Assembly (NCBI GenBank): GCA_015499985.1
Contig: JAAAUF010000426.1
Location: forward strand, 1 to 34,427
From: Haplosporangium gracile
Taxonomy: Eukaryota; Mortierellomycota; Mortierellomycetes; Mortierellales; Mortierellaceae
Reading direction: 5' to 3'
Length of the DNA stretch: 34,427 nt
Below, piece by piece: positions 20,469 through 28,822 of this stretch. Below the pieces are notes generated by a model. It was not told where the DNA came from, made no database searches, and saw only the letters and a program-made list of their open reading frames with translations. The first letter of the stretch is position 1. Each line of letters begins with the position of its first letter. Position numbers and translations under genes: made by a program.

Positions 20469-20768
20469 ATGGCCGTCAGAAGATATAACTCCATCGCCTT
20501 CCAGTCACTTTCTTCAAACGAGGACCTGATGTCTGACGAAGTCACTGTGTTCAGCGAGCCAGTCGATTTCATCCCTGATTCTCCTCAGCCGCTCCACGAT
20601 GATCCTGAAACTGTCGAGCCCACTTCTGCAACTGTCGAGTCATTGCCTACCCTTGGACCCACATTCCAGGCAGTCCAAATCCTTCTTCGGCTCCGCTCCC
20701 CTCTCACCGACCTCGCTGTCGTTGTTGTCGTCATTGCTGTTTATGAGTTTGACGTTGGTGAGGTGTAA
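20469..20768 (+). CDS. hypothetical small protein, orphan
   Basis: This 99-codon frame begins MAVRRYNSIAFQSLSSNEDL in a good start context (AACCATGGCC), behind a TATA box and a clean leader. The middle is acidic and proline-rich. A hydrophobic stretch near the C-terminus (LAVVVVVIAVY, about 82-92) could be a membrane anchor. The frame stops with VGEV. A possible intron begins with GTGAGG in the last codons (about 20758) and ends at GCCGCAG near 20826; splicing it would swap the last few residues for a short tail. No family is recognised. It lies inside the nucleotidyltransferase cluster on the same strand but shows no similarity to it. It could be a young gene, a fragment, or non-coding RNA. 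Confidence 0.35.
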   Translation: MAVRRYNSIAFQSLSSNEDLMSDEVTVFSEPVDFIPDSPQPLHDDPETVEPTSATVESLPTLGPTFQAVQILLRLRSPLTDLAVVVVVIAVYEFDVGEV

Positions 20769-21317
20769 AGTAGGAACGGGTGCGATATGACTGCTGACGC
20801 ACCCTAATTTAATTGCCCATGCCGCAGGCAGTGCCGTGATCTCTTCGCCTCGTTGAATTTGAAGGGAACGAGGCTGGCGCCAATGATCTGCGGAACAGAA
20901 GAGGCGTTCTCATACGCTCTTTCTACAGAAATTCCTCCACAACAACAACATTCAGAGATAAAATGCACTAATAAACAGCAGCAGCAAATTCTTATCCATT
21001 GTTATCGTCTCTCTTGTCTTTATTACTCAACTTTGTCTCTCACTTTTTATCCTATCTTTTTCTTTCCATTCACTCCTCGCAATGTCTTCATCTTAAAACC
21101 AGCACTCCCACTTGTCATATCATGCGCCCTGTTCTATACACCTTTCTTTAGTCCATCCATCACAGACAAGAAGAGTCATGGGCCGCATAAACATACTCAA
21201 CTCCAAAGCAAGACAAAAAAATTTGTACCCGCTATTTTTCCGTCACTTCTTCTTTTTGTTCGCCTCTCGTGTTATACCGAGACTTCATGGGAGACCACAG
21301 CGCACAACTGTAACTGA
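20769..21317 (+). other. gap downstream of the small orphan
   Basis: No gene can be supported. Frames are open in places (20853-21317) but change to T-rich and C/T-rich composition without domain signals. This may be 3' untranslated sequence of the orphan plus decayed family sequence leading into the relic at 21318. Confidence 0.35.
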
Positions 21318-21457
21318 AAGGACAGAGACTCGCCCAAGGATAGGGCTATAAGTAATCTGAGTCCTTTATTGTCGGATATAATGTGGCTGGTAACAGTCGC
21401 AACAATGTCGCAAAGGTTCAGCAGACGCTTCTGGCCGCGTTTGACGCGCTTATCGTT

Positions 21458-21818
21458 GGTGACACGGCCTTCAAACTTTTTTTTTTTACCAAGGTAGTGA
21501 TGGGTCGTCTGTGACGACACATCAATTTTATCCAATTGAAAAGTGGAACTGTCTAAGTGAAGCTCGTACGAGCACATAGTCTACTTCACTAAGTAAAGCA
21601 TACTAAACAGTACATCGTACCTGAGGACCACAGCCCGTCCTCTTACGAGTCCGGACGACCCTTGCTGCTTTAACGCGAGCTCAAGGGATCTAGTCGTCTT
21701 CCATCTCCAACTCCTTGATGACCATATTGCCTCTCCTTTCCATAATATCCATGCGCCTCAGGCCCAGAAGGGACTCGATGACTGCTTGATCAGCCACTCG
21801 GTGACACGGCCTTCAAAC
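21458..21818. repeat. 19-bp direct repeat pair (target-site duplication)
   Basis: The two copies at 21458-21476 and 21800-21818 are identical over 19 bp; the preceding bases differ (T and C). They flank the retroposed fragment exactly. Confidence 0.88.
21477..21799 (-). mobile_element. retroposed fragment with oligo(A) tail and 19-bp target-site duplication
   Basis: The insertion is flanked by identical 19-bp copies of GGTGACACGGCCTTCAAAC (21458-21476 and 21800-21818). Its left end is T11 (21477-21487), so on the minus strand the insert ends in A11. Direct repeats of this length plus an oligo(A) end are the signature of target-primed reverse transcription (LINE, SINE or processed mRNA). On the minus strand its 5' part is open for about 35 codons (VADQAVIESLLGLRRMDIME... 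ending MEDD and TAG at 21692-21690), followed by about 200 bases of apparent 3' untranslated sequence. It looks like the 5'-truncated 3' end of an mRNA or LINE. The source protein is not recognised. Confidence 0.8.
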
Positions 21819-21969
21819 GAAACTAAGGCTTCGAAATAGAACACTTTTTGTTCCTCCACGTGATGGTTCCTGAACTTTCACACCCCCTGATATCACATAT
21901 GTAACCCATTGCCACATTGCTTTGTTTTTTACCTCAAAACACCCTTTCTCTCTCTTCCATTAACTCGAC

Positions 21970-24270
21970 ATGGTCACCACGCCAACCATTCTGTCCTCGG
22001 CGGAATGGACAGGAATCCTCTTCGACTGTTTCTTATTCGAATTGTCAGGAAAATACCCCAGTGATAACAACGAATGCAACATCGCGCACATCTCCAACGC
22101 TTTGTTGATCGCATGGCACATCCACAAACACAAACCCAACCTGTTCAATTGCCCTTTCAACTACTCTCTCGTCAAGAAGGACCTGATTACCTCAAACATC
22201 AAACAATATATCAACACGACCAGACGCTACACCTATTCCATCTTCCCTCACCAACTGTCCGCCAGCACTCGACACATCCCATATCGCATAGTTGGCACGA
22301 ACAAGCAAGGAGTCTCCATCAAAGAATTTGTGTCCCTTCCGAGTCTGTCCTCTCCCGACACGCAGACGTTCTTCGATCGGTATGCCGTACTCGTCCCCAG
22401 CCAGTATCACGACGACTTTGCGACTCTTGTTTTATGCCTCAGAGTCGCCTTTTGGAAAAATGGGGGCTCCGGGGGACTGACATGTTTACTATCTAATGGC
22501 GTGGAGGGCGTCACCAAGTTCTCCAAGAGACACAACGACAAGAAAAGGAAACGGCTCACCAACACTCGATTCCCGCCTGGAGAACTCGAACGATTGCGAT
22601 TAACTGCTCGGAAACTACAGACTGATGCTGAGGAACGACAAAACCAGGAGTTGGCGCGATTGGAAGCCCTCAAGAAGGAGCAGCAAGAGATACTACAAAA
22701 GCGGGAGCTGGCGCGACTGAAAGCCCTAAAGCAGAAGCAGGGGTGGAAACGACAGCAGGTTAACCTACGCATTCTGCAGGAGCGAGTGAAGGCAGCGCGG
22801 TTGGAGGCCGTGCGATTCGAGGCAGAACGACTTGAGGCAGAGCGACTCGAGGCAGAGCGATTGAAGGCAGAGCGACTCGAGGCAGAGCGACTGGAGGAGC
22901 AACGACAATTGAGGGAGAGACAAGAGAAGGAGGAACATCAAAGGCTGGAGTTGGCGCGACTGCAAGCTCTAAAGAAAGAGCAGGAGGAAAGACAACAACA
23001 GGAGTACCTGCGCATTCTGCAGGAGCAATTGAAAGCGATGCAATTGGAGGAGACACGGACGGAAGAGCAACGACAACTGAAGGAGAAACAGGAGACGGAG
23101 GAACAACAACGGCAAAAGTCTCAGCGACTGGAAGCCTTAAAAATGGAGGAGGAGATACGACAACAGGAAAAGTTGCCCATTTTGCAGGAGCAGTTGGAGG
23201 AGACGCGGTTGAAAGAGCAAGGACCACTGACGGAGAAACTAGGGAAGAAGAAATGGAATCAAAGGGACGACATCATCACAAAGTACCTGGGGAGCCTCCA
23301 GACCGCACTGAAGTCTACCCGCATCAACAACAGGGACGTTGGCACATTGCGACAAATACTTCAGGAGAATCTACAACGATACACCGACGCGCCGACCATC
23401 ACAGTTCATTTAATTGGGTCATTCGAGTCAGGACTCAGCACTATCAACAGTGACGCCGACTTTACTGTCTTCAACTTTGCCCAGCCATATCTTGGAGGAA
23501 CCCCGATTGAAGAATTGGCAAAGGCTCTCCGCTGGGCAGGATGCCAATCTGTCATAACCATCGCCAGTGCCCGGGTGCCGATTGTCAAATTTGTTGCTTG
23601 GGATGTCCAATGTGATATGAGCATGGACCAGCCCATGGGAGTTATCAACTCGAATTTAATCAGCGCATACCGCAAGATCGACAATAGGTTCCTCACGCTT
23701 TGGTTCGCCATCAGGCACATCGCCTGGAAGCACAAGATCCTTTCGGGAGGTGCCGGGTACCTGTCGTCCTATGCTCTCACCATGATGCTGATTGTCTTTC
23801 TTCAGAACGTGACAAGCCCCCCGATCCTCCCACGGTTACAACAACAAGATCGGTGTCTCATGAAAGAGCACGATATTGATGGCTACGACTGCGCCTATGA
23901 CCACGACCGGACCCACTACCGCGTCTTTGGAAACGCGAACACCAAGCAAGCCGCTCAGCTGCTGATGGACTTTTGTCAATTCTACGGGTACACCTTTGAC
24001 TATTCGACTCAGGAAGTAAACACTTGCCTTGGGGTCATTAAGGCTCGTAGTTACGACCCGCCGCCACGGAGTGAGTGGGACCAGAGACCCAAGGACTGGT
24101 CGTTGTGCGTTTTGGACCCATTTATTACTGGCAGGAACGTGGCAGGCAACTGTCGTGAAAGCAATCTCGCAGAGATCCAGAAGTGCTTCCGAGATTCGTT
24201 TGATGCGCTCAGCGCTGGAGACATCAGGACAGCTTTCAAGCCCAAGTTCAAGAAACTCTCCAAAGGATAA
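21970..24270 (+). CDS. Cid1-like terminal nucleotidyltransferase, family copy 4 (intact, long coiled coil)
   Basis: Intronless, 766 residues. The N-terminal family domain covers about 1-195: GILFDCFLFELSG 15-27, FFDRYAVLVPSQYHDDF 134-150, FWKNGGSGG 161-169 and GVTKFSKRHNDKKRKR 180-195. A very long Glu/Arg/Gln coiled coil runs from about 205 to 425, with internal repeats (ELARLEALKK-type units at 227, 246 and 327; LRILQE-type units at 267, 348 and 403) and ERLEAERLEA pentads at 280-310. The catalytic core has GS 483-484, Asp495 and Asp497 (SDADFTVFN) and Asp549 (QCDMSMDQPMGV). YLSSYALTMM (597-606) and LDPFITGRNVAGN (715-727) complete the PAP-associated half. The C-terminus is extended by a basic tail (KPKFKKLSKG). 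All catalytic carboxylates are present, so RNA 3'-nucleotidyl transfer is expected. The ATG follows a pyrimidine-rich leader; relic DNA ends about 145 bp upstream. Confidence 0.92.
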   Translation: MVTTPTILSSAEWTGILFDCFLFELSGKYPSDNNECNIAHISNALLIAWHIHKHKPNLFNCPFNYSLVKKDLITSNIKQYINTTRRYTYSIFPHQLSASTRHIPYRIVGTNKQGVSIKEFVSLPSLSSPDTQTFFDRYAVLVPSQYHDDFATLVLCLRVAFWKNGGSGGLTCLLSNGVEGVTKFSKRHNDKKRKRLTNTRFPPGELERLRLTARKLQTDAEERQNQELARLEALKKEQQEILQKRELARLKALKQKQGWKRQQVNLRILQERVKAARLEAVRFEAERLEAERLEAERLKAERLEAERLEEQRQLRERQEKEEHQRLELARLQALKKEQEERQQQEYLRILQEQLKAMQLEETRTEEQRQLKEKQETEEQQRQKSQRLEALKMEEEIRQQEKLPILQEQLEETRLKEQGPLTEKLGKKKWNQRDDIITKYLGSLQTALKSTRINNRDVGTLRQILQENLQRYTDAPTITVHLIGSFESGLSTINSDADFTVFNFAQPYLGGTPIEELAKALRWAGCQSVITIASARVPIVKFVAWDVQCDMSMDQPMGVINSNLISAYRKIDNRFLTLWFAIRHIAWKHKILSGGAGYLSSYALTMMLIVFLQNVTSPPILPRLQQQDRCLMKEHDIDGYDCAYDHDRTHYRVFGNANTKQAAQLLMDFCQFYGYTFDYSTQEVNTCLGVIKARSYDPPPRSEWDQRPKDWSLCVLDPFITGRNVAGNCRESNLAEIQKCFRDSFDALSAGDIRTAFKPKFKKLSKG
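22800..22900 (+). repeat. 15-bp minisatellite coding ERLEA repeats
   Basis: GAGGCAGAGCGACTC-type units are repeated about six times and encode (R-L/F-E/K-A-E)n in the coiled coil of copy 4. A coding minisatellite of this kind can change length by slippage or unequal crossing over. Confidence 0.8.
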
Positions 24271-24292
24271 TTTATTCCCATTCATTGAGATA

Positions 24293-24298
24293 AATAAA
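24293..24298 (+). terminator. poly(A) signal AATAAA after copy 4
   Basis: AATAAA lies 23 bases after the stop of copy 4. Only 192 bp separate that stop from the next start, so both the 3' end and the copy 5 promoter lie there; the bases just before 24463 are C/T-rich. Confidence 0.5.
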
Positions 24299-24462
24299 CA
24301 AACTTTTTGTGAGATGTGGAGGCAACCAAGTGACGCCACCAACATCATGGCACGCGAAATTTGCCCTTTTTTTTTCGTTCACTGTTTCGTGTGAATTCCA
24401 TTCTTTGACCTTTTCCCATTCATTCAACAACCATCCCTTCTCTCCTGACATCACGGAGCACA

Positions 24463-26253
24463 ATGTCGTTCAAGCGTGCAGAGTTTATTGGTTATGTCTG
24501 GGACGTGATCCTTTTCGAGTTGGCAGGACGACTCGGACCGAATGAAAGTTACAACGTCGACATGGACGACCTAGCCGGTTGTTTCGAGCATATCCGACAG
24601 ATGTATGAGGACGACAATAACGATGAGGAGCTGCTCGAGATCCCCTCGGACCGGTATATCGTCAAATACGGAATGAATCAGGCCCAAGGCATCAAGGACT
24701 ACATCCTCTCACTCAATCGGGGATCCTATGCCTTCTTTCCGTATGATGTCGAGGTCTTTGATTGCGACGATTATGACAACGATGACCCGTACGATGACAG
24801 CAGCAGTGACGACGACACGTACGGCTATAATGGTTACTATAGCGAACACTCGGAGGTGACTAACTACGGCGACGACTATATTATCCTCTATGGGCTCTAT
24901 GGTCATCAAATCCAGGAGTTTCTTGAGTGGTATGCCAACAGTGTCCCGCGCGATTACCACGATGAGATTGCGGCGCTCATTCAAGGTTTACGCGATGACT
25001 ATTGGTGCAACAGAGGATCTGGTGGGACCAGGGAGACGCTCCCTAATGGGATGAGGGGTGCGACAAAGTTCTCGGCCAACCATAACGACAACAAGCGCGA
25101 CAGAGCGGCTCAACGACAGAGGGATAATGAAGACGCCGAGCGACGCCAACGCGAACAGGAGGAGGAAGAGGCCCGACGGGAGGCTGAGCAATTGGAGCAG
25201 GAACGGAAATGGCGTGAGAAGCAGGAGCGTGAGGCGAGGGAGCAGAGGGAGCGTGAGGCGAGGGAGCAGGCTATTTGGGAGAGACATAACGGTATTTCAA
25301 AGTATATGGACAGTCTTCAGAAATCGCTGATGTCGTCGCAGGATCGGGACGATGGCATTGAGTCGCAACGGCAGGCACTTCAGGATGAGCTGCGGCGACA
25401 TTATGGAGATAGGAACCTCGAGGTCCATCTTTTTGGTTCCTTCGCGTCGGGACTCAGCAGCAAGACCAGTGATGCTGACTTTACTCTCTATTATTTCGAC
25501 TGGGATGTGACCGAGTTGGCCAGCGCGCTCCGGCGATTTGGCTACCAAGATGTCTTTGCACTCACGAACGCCCGTGTCCCGATTGTATCCTTTTACGATC
25601 CCGAACACGATGTCTCCTGCGATATCAACATTGATGAGCCCATGGGAGTCATCAACTCCAAGCTAATCGGCACTTACCGCAAGATTGATGACAGGTTCCT
25701 CACGCTCTGGTTCTCCGTCAGGCAAATCGCCAAAAAGCACAACATCCTTTCAGGAAGCACCGGATACCTGTCGTCCTACGCTTTGACCATGATGCTAATC
25801 GTCTTCTTGCAGGATGTAACCAGCCCCGCGATCCTCCCGCGCCTCCAACAGCAAGACTCCCACCGTATGACCCACCGCGACGTCGACGGATGGGATTGCT
25901 CGTTCGATCGCAACTGGAGCAACTACAGGACCTACGGGAGCGACAATCCCAAATCGGCTGGTCAGCTGTTGATCGATTTCTGTTATCACTACGGATACAC
26001 TTTCGACTATGCCAGTCAGGAAGTCAACCCCTGTCTCGGTCGAATTAAGAGCAGGAGCTACAACCCGCCAGCGCGTAGCCGACGAGACAGGCGACCCAAG
26101 GACTGGCCAATTTGTGTTTTGGACCCATTCATTATTGACAGGAACGTGGCGGGTAACTGCCATAGGAATGCTGTCGATGATATCCGGAAGTGTTTCGGAA
26201 ATGTCTACAATGCCCTCAAGAGCAGCGATATCAACAGAGCGTTCCGACGATGA
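24463..26253 (+). CDS. Cid1-like terminal nucleotidyltransferase, family copy 5 (intact)
   Basis: Intronless, 596 residues. The N-terminal family domain covers 1 to about 212: YVWDVILFELAG 11-22, LNRGSYAFFPY 84-94, FLEWYANSVPRDYHDEIAAL 153-172, WCNRGSGG 181-188 and GATKFSANHNDNKR 199-212. It is interrupted by an Asp/Tyr-rich loop (about 100-139) that the other copies lack. The coiled coil (about 215-272) is short and of Arg/Glu type. The core has GS 325-326, Asp337/Asp339 (SDADFTLYY) and Asp387 (SCDINIDEPMGV), then TGYLSSYALTMM (433-444) and LDPFIIDRNVAGN (553-565), ending INRAFRR. The three metal-binding acids are intact. It converges on the SF3B2 gene with only 152 bp between stops. Expected activity is nucleotide addition to RNA 3' ends; nucleotide and target are unknown. 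Confidence 0.92.
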   Translation: MSFKRAEFIGYVWDVILFELAGRLGPNESYNVDMDDLAGCFEHIRQMYEDDNNDEELLEIPSDRYIVKYGMNQAQGIKDYILSLNRGSYAFFPYDVEVFDCDDYDNDDPYDDSSSDDDTYGYNGYYSEHSEVTNYGDDYIILYGLYGHQIQEFLEWYANSVPRDYHDEIAALIQGLRDDYWCNRGSGGTRETLPNGMRGATKFSANHNDNKRDRAAQRQRDNEDAERRQREQEEEEARREAEQLEQERKWREKQEREAREQREREAREQAIWERHNGISKYMDSLQKSLMSSQDRDDGIESQRQALQDELRRHYGDRNLEVHLFGSFASGLSSKTSDADFTLYYFDWDVTELASALRRFGYQDVFALTNARVPIVSFYDPEHDVSCDINIDEPMGVINSKLIGTYRKIDDRFLTLWFSVRQIAKKHNILSGSTGYLSSYALTMMLIVFLQDVTSPAILPRLQQQDSHRMTHRDVDGWDCSFDRNWSNYRTYGSDNPKSAGQLLIDFCYHYGYTFDYASQEVNPCLGRIKSRSYNPPARSRRDRRPKDWPICVLDPFIIDRNVAGNCHRNAVDDIRKCFGNVYNALKSSDINRAFRR

Positions 26254-26405
26254 CTGCTTCCTTTTAGCATTTTTTTATTTTATTTCTTTTCTTCTACATT
26301 CACAATACACAATTTCGTTCATTACATATTAGACTTTGTGCCCCTTTTTTTTCAAATTTTATATTTATTCTGGTTGTTGTGCGAAAATCCAGGTGTGCGT
26401 GTTTT

Positions 26406-28656
26406 TTAGAAGATATTTTTGTCGTCGTCCTTGCCTGCCTTCTTTTGCTTGGCCTGCTTGGTCTTCTTTGCCTGCTTCGCGTAATGCTCGTTCATGAGGT
26501 CACTCATGTCCTCACGCTCGGCCTCAGGTCTTGATGCCTGCAGACCATGCTCGTACTTCTCCTGCAGCGTCTCTGAGTCCATGTCTGCCAGCTCTGAAGG
26601 ATCCAGCGCCACATCCACTCCATCCATATTCTTGCGCTAATGATTGACAAAAAAACGAAGAGCAATACAAAAGTGGTTAGCAAATATTACGATATCTCAT
26701 AAACATACGCGGCGCACAGAAACATCATTCCATAAAACAATAAAAGAGAGAAGACTTACTTTCTTGGAAGATGATGAGGAAGAAGTTTGTGCTGAAGCCA
26801 AATCGTAGACGTGCTGAGACCCCATGAATCCAGTAATATTGGTCTGTCGTTGAGGAATAACAGTGTACAAAGACTTGGGTGCGCCATCGTCCTCGTCCTC
26901 GGCCTTCCTCCGTGTCTCCTTACGGAGCTCAATAAACTCAGGCGTCTCCAATCCGCTGGCGACCGATTGCATCCCACTAGGTGTGACAAGACCCTCCTGA
27001 ATCTCATCCTCATCGCCTTCCTCTGCATTCTCGTCCTCCTCCTCTTCCTCTTCCTCTTCTTCTTCTTCCTCCTCCTCCTCGTCCGAAGGATCCAGCTCTC
27101 CCCATAACGTCTTCTCGACAGGTTCCATGTACTCGGACTGAACTTCAGTCTGTGATGATCCAAAGACGTCGCCATAAAGGGGTCGGTTGAACTCGTCCAC
27201 GGGAGGTTTACCCCATCCACCAGGGTGGTATCCCCACTCAGCGCCCTCAGGAATTGGTGCGTTTAATCCTGGAATCTTGAGGTTCTTGTATCCTGGAGGG
27301 GGTCCATAGCGCTGCATGTTGATCAGCCATGGTGGTGGGGCGAGCGGTGGGATAGACAGTGCAGCGATCAGTTCTTCCGATAGGTTGCCGGGCTTCACCT
27401 CCTTGGCTTTTGTATCAAACTCCTTGCCCTCGTGATATCTAACAATGATATCGAGAAAAACATAAATATGATGTTAGACAACTGCAGAGAGAAATGAACA
27501 ACAGAAACACAGGAATAAAAAGTGCAGTTACTTACAATTCTCCGTGCATAGAGAGACGGGGACGGGTCTGGTAACGGAAGAAGGCATCGTGGAGTTTCTG
27601 ATAGTCGATTTCGATCTTGCCCATCTTGGGTTGGACACGCTCTCTGGTCTTTGTCTTCAGCTTGGAAGCATCCTCCTTTTCTTTGACAGCGTTCCTGAGT
27701 TCCATGATTCCTGTATCCTTGATAAACTCGGGGAGTTCAAATGGTAACTTCTCAATACCACGCTTGCCTTGAAGATACTTGCGCTTCTGGCTCCAGTGAG
27801 TGGGGACGGGGACAGTGTTGCGGTATCCCTTCAACTGGACTAAGAGGTTGGGATCTGAAGAAGTGACATCGATCCATTCAACAACTTCTGGGTGCCTGGC
27901 CATCTGTTTCAGCACAGCAACACTCATCCTGTTCAATCGCTTGAGCTTCTTTTTGCTGGCCGCCTGTTTGTCTGCGTCGTCCTCTGAATCTGACCCTGAA
28001 GCGTCCGACTTTTTCTCTGCATCTGCTGTGTCCTTCTCCTTGTCGCCGCCCTCTGCCTTTTCCTATCATAAATGACATAAATGAAAGGGTGAGTAGCTAC
28101 GCATCATTAAAAAGACAACACATATAACCGAATACAAAATGACTGCAACAATTTCATACCTCTGCCTCGGCGTCCTGAACTTGAAAGTGCTTAAACACAT
28201 CCTGGAACTGCTCAAAACCAGGGGGGAGCTCCATTGGCTTCTCTGCCACCCACTCTACCTCTACATCCAGCTTCTATTACCAGTGAAATTACGAGAGATA
28301 GGGAAGGGCATCTGCCTGTTAGTGATTGTTTCTGTAAAAGCGCGTATTCTCTTCGTCATGAACAAAAAAGAAGGTTGCAATCCAAGCACAGCATAGCAAT
28401 CCTTCGCCTTCAGGTGAAACTCCTCCTGCTCTAATTGTAGAAGACGTACCTCCTCGGGCTGCTCCCCCTCATCTTTGGTGGCATGGCTTCCATTGGTTGT
28501 GGAAGTGGTGGCGGGGGTGGCCTTCTTTTTCTTTCTACGTGTCTTTGTGTTCTTTTTGTTATTGCTAGAGTTGGTGTTGTTGCTGTTGGCGTGATGGGAT
28601 GTTGACTCGGATTCAGTGCCAGAGGCAGAGGTAGTCTCGTGCGTGGTGACGGCCAT
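26406..28656 (-). CDS. SF3B2: splicing factor 3B subunit 2 (SF3B2/Cus1/SAP145 homologue)
   Basis: Five exons (28656-28450, 28273-28160, 28062-27536, 27438-26760, 26636-26406) join to 585 residues. The N-terminus is short and Ser/Asn/Lys-rich with a RRKKKK cluster near 40-45; the N-terminal SAP part of the animal protein (about 900 residues) is absent. The DUF382 region lies at about 157-280 with NTVPVPTHWSQKRKYLQGKR and EIDYQKLHDAFFRYQTRP. The PSP domain lies at about 297-355 with GNLSEELIAALS, PPPWLINMQRYGPPPGYKNL and GYHPGGWGKPPVDE. An acidic run (about 15 Glu) follows, then the conserved C-terminus with VDVALDPSEL. SF3B2 is a U2 snRNP protein that contacts intron RNA around the branch point together with SF3B4. 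The gene is intron-rich like its right-hand neighbours, and its start lies 161 bp from the stop of the upstream GCP4 gene on the same strand. Confidence 0.93.
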
Positions 28657-28816
28657 GGTCGTATACGAGTAGGAAGAAAAGGTGACAAGGAAATGAATCA
28701 AGTAGATCAGTCTCTTTAAGTATTATTCACTTCAGTCTGTGTCAACCAGTGTGCAAAGAAAAAGAGGTGGCTTGGTCACCAACGTGCATATATGGAAGGA
28801 ATGATTGATCATTGAA

Positions 28817-28822
28817 TTTATT
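28817..28822 (-). terminator. poly(A) signal overlapping the GCP4 stop
   Basis: On the minus strand the last codons read GAA TAA AT, so AATAAA (28822-28817) includes the stop codon. Polyadenylation would then leave a very short 3' untranslated region, which fits the 161-bp spacing to the SF3B2 start. Confidence 0.4.

Larger units (their letters stand above)
21318..21826 (+). pseudogene. nucleotidyltransferase relic (C-terminal end only), split by an insertion
   Basis: 21318-21476 reads as a decayed family C-terminus: a RDxRPKDW-like segment with stops, then ESFIVGYNVAGNSRNNVAKV and QQTLLAAFDALIVGDTAFK, equivalent to DPFITGRNVAGN...AYDAL...INRAFK in intact copies. The frame is then interrupted by 323 bp. 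After the interruption, 21800-21826 repeats the last 19 bases and continues as FKRN and a stop, the normal kind of family ending. Only about 55 terminal codons remain; the core and N-terminal domain are gone. Confidence 0.85.

Noticed and set aside
20853..21317. Open frame of 154 codons continuing after the possible intron of the 20469 gene.
   Set aside because: Joining it needs a different donor and acceptor, and the second half becomes Phe/Ser/Pro low-complexity typical of non-coding C/T-rich DNA here.
22760..23227. Minus-strand 155-codon frame opposite the copy 4 coiled coil.
   Set aside because: Pro/Ala/Val repeats are the antisense of the ERLEA/Gln repeats; no independent evidence.
26811..27107. 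Plus-strand Leu/Phe-rich frame opposite SF3B2.
   Set aside because: Antisense of the polyglutamate tract of SF3B2.
28274..28449. Intron 1 of the SF3B2 gene is open in frame with exon 1 and encodes a peptide resembling the start of a J-domain (AKDCYAVLGL).
   Set aside because: No HPD motif or further J-domain helices follow, the segment ends in a stop if read through, and splicing it out joins exon 1 cleanly to the conserved DVEVEW segment. Taken as coincidence.
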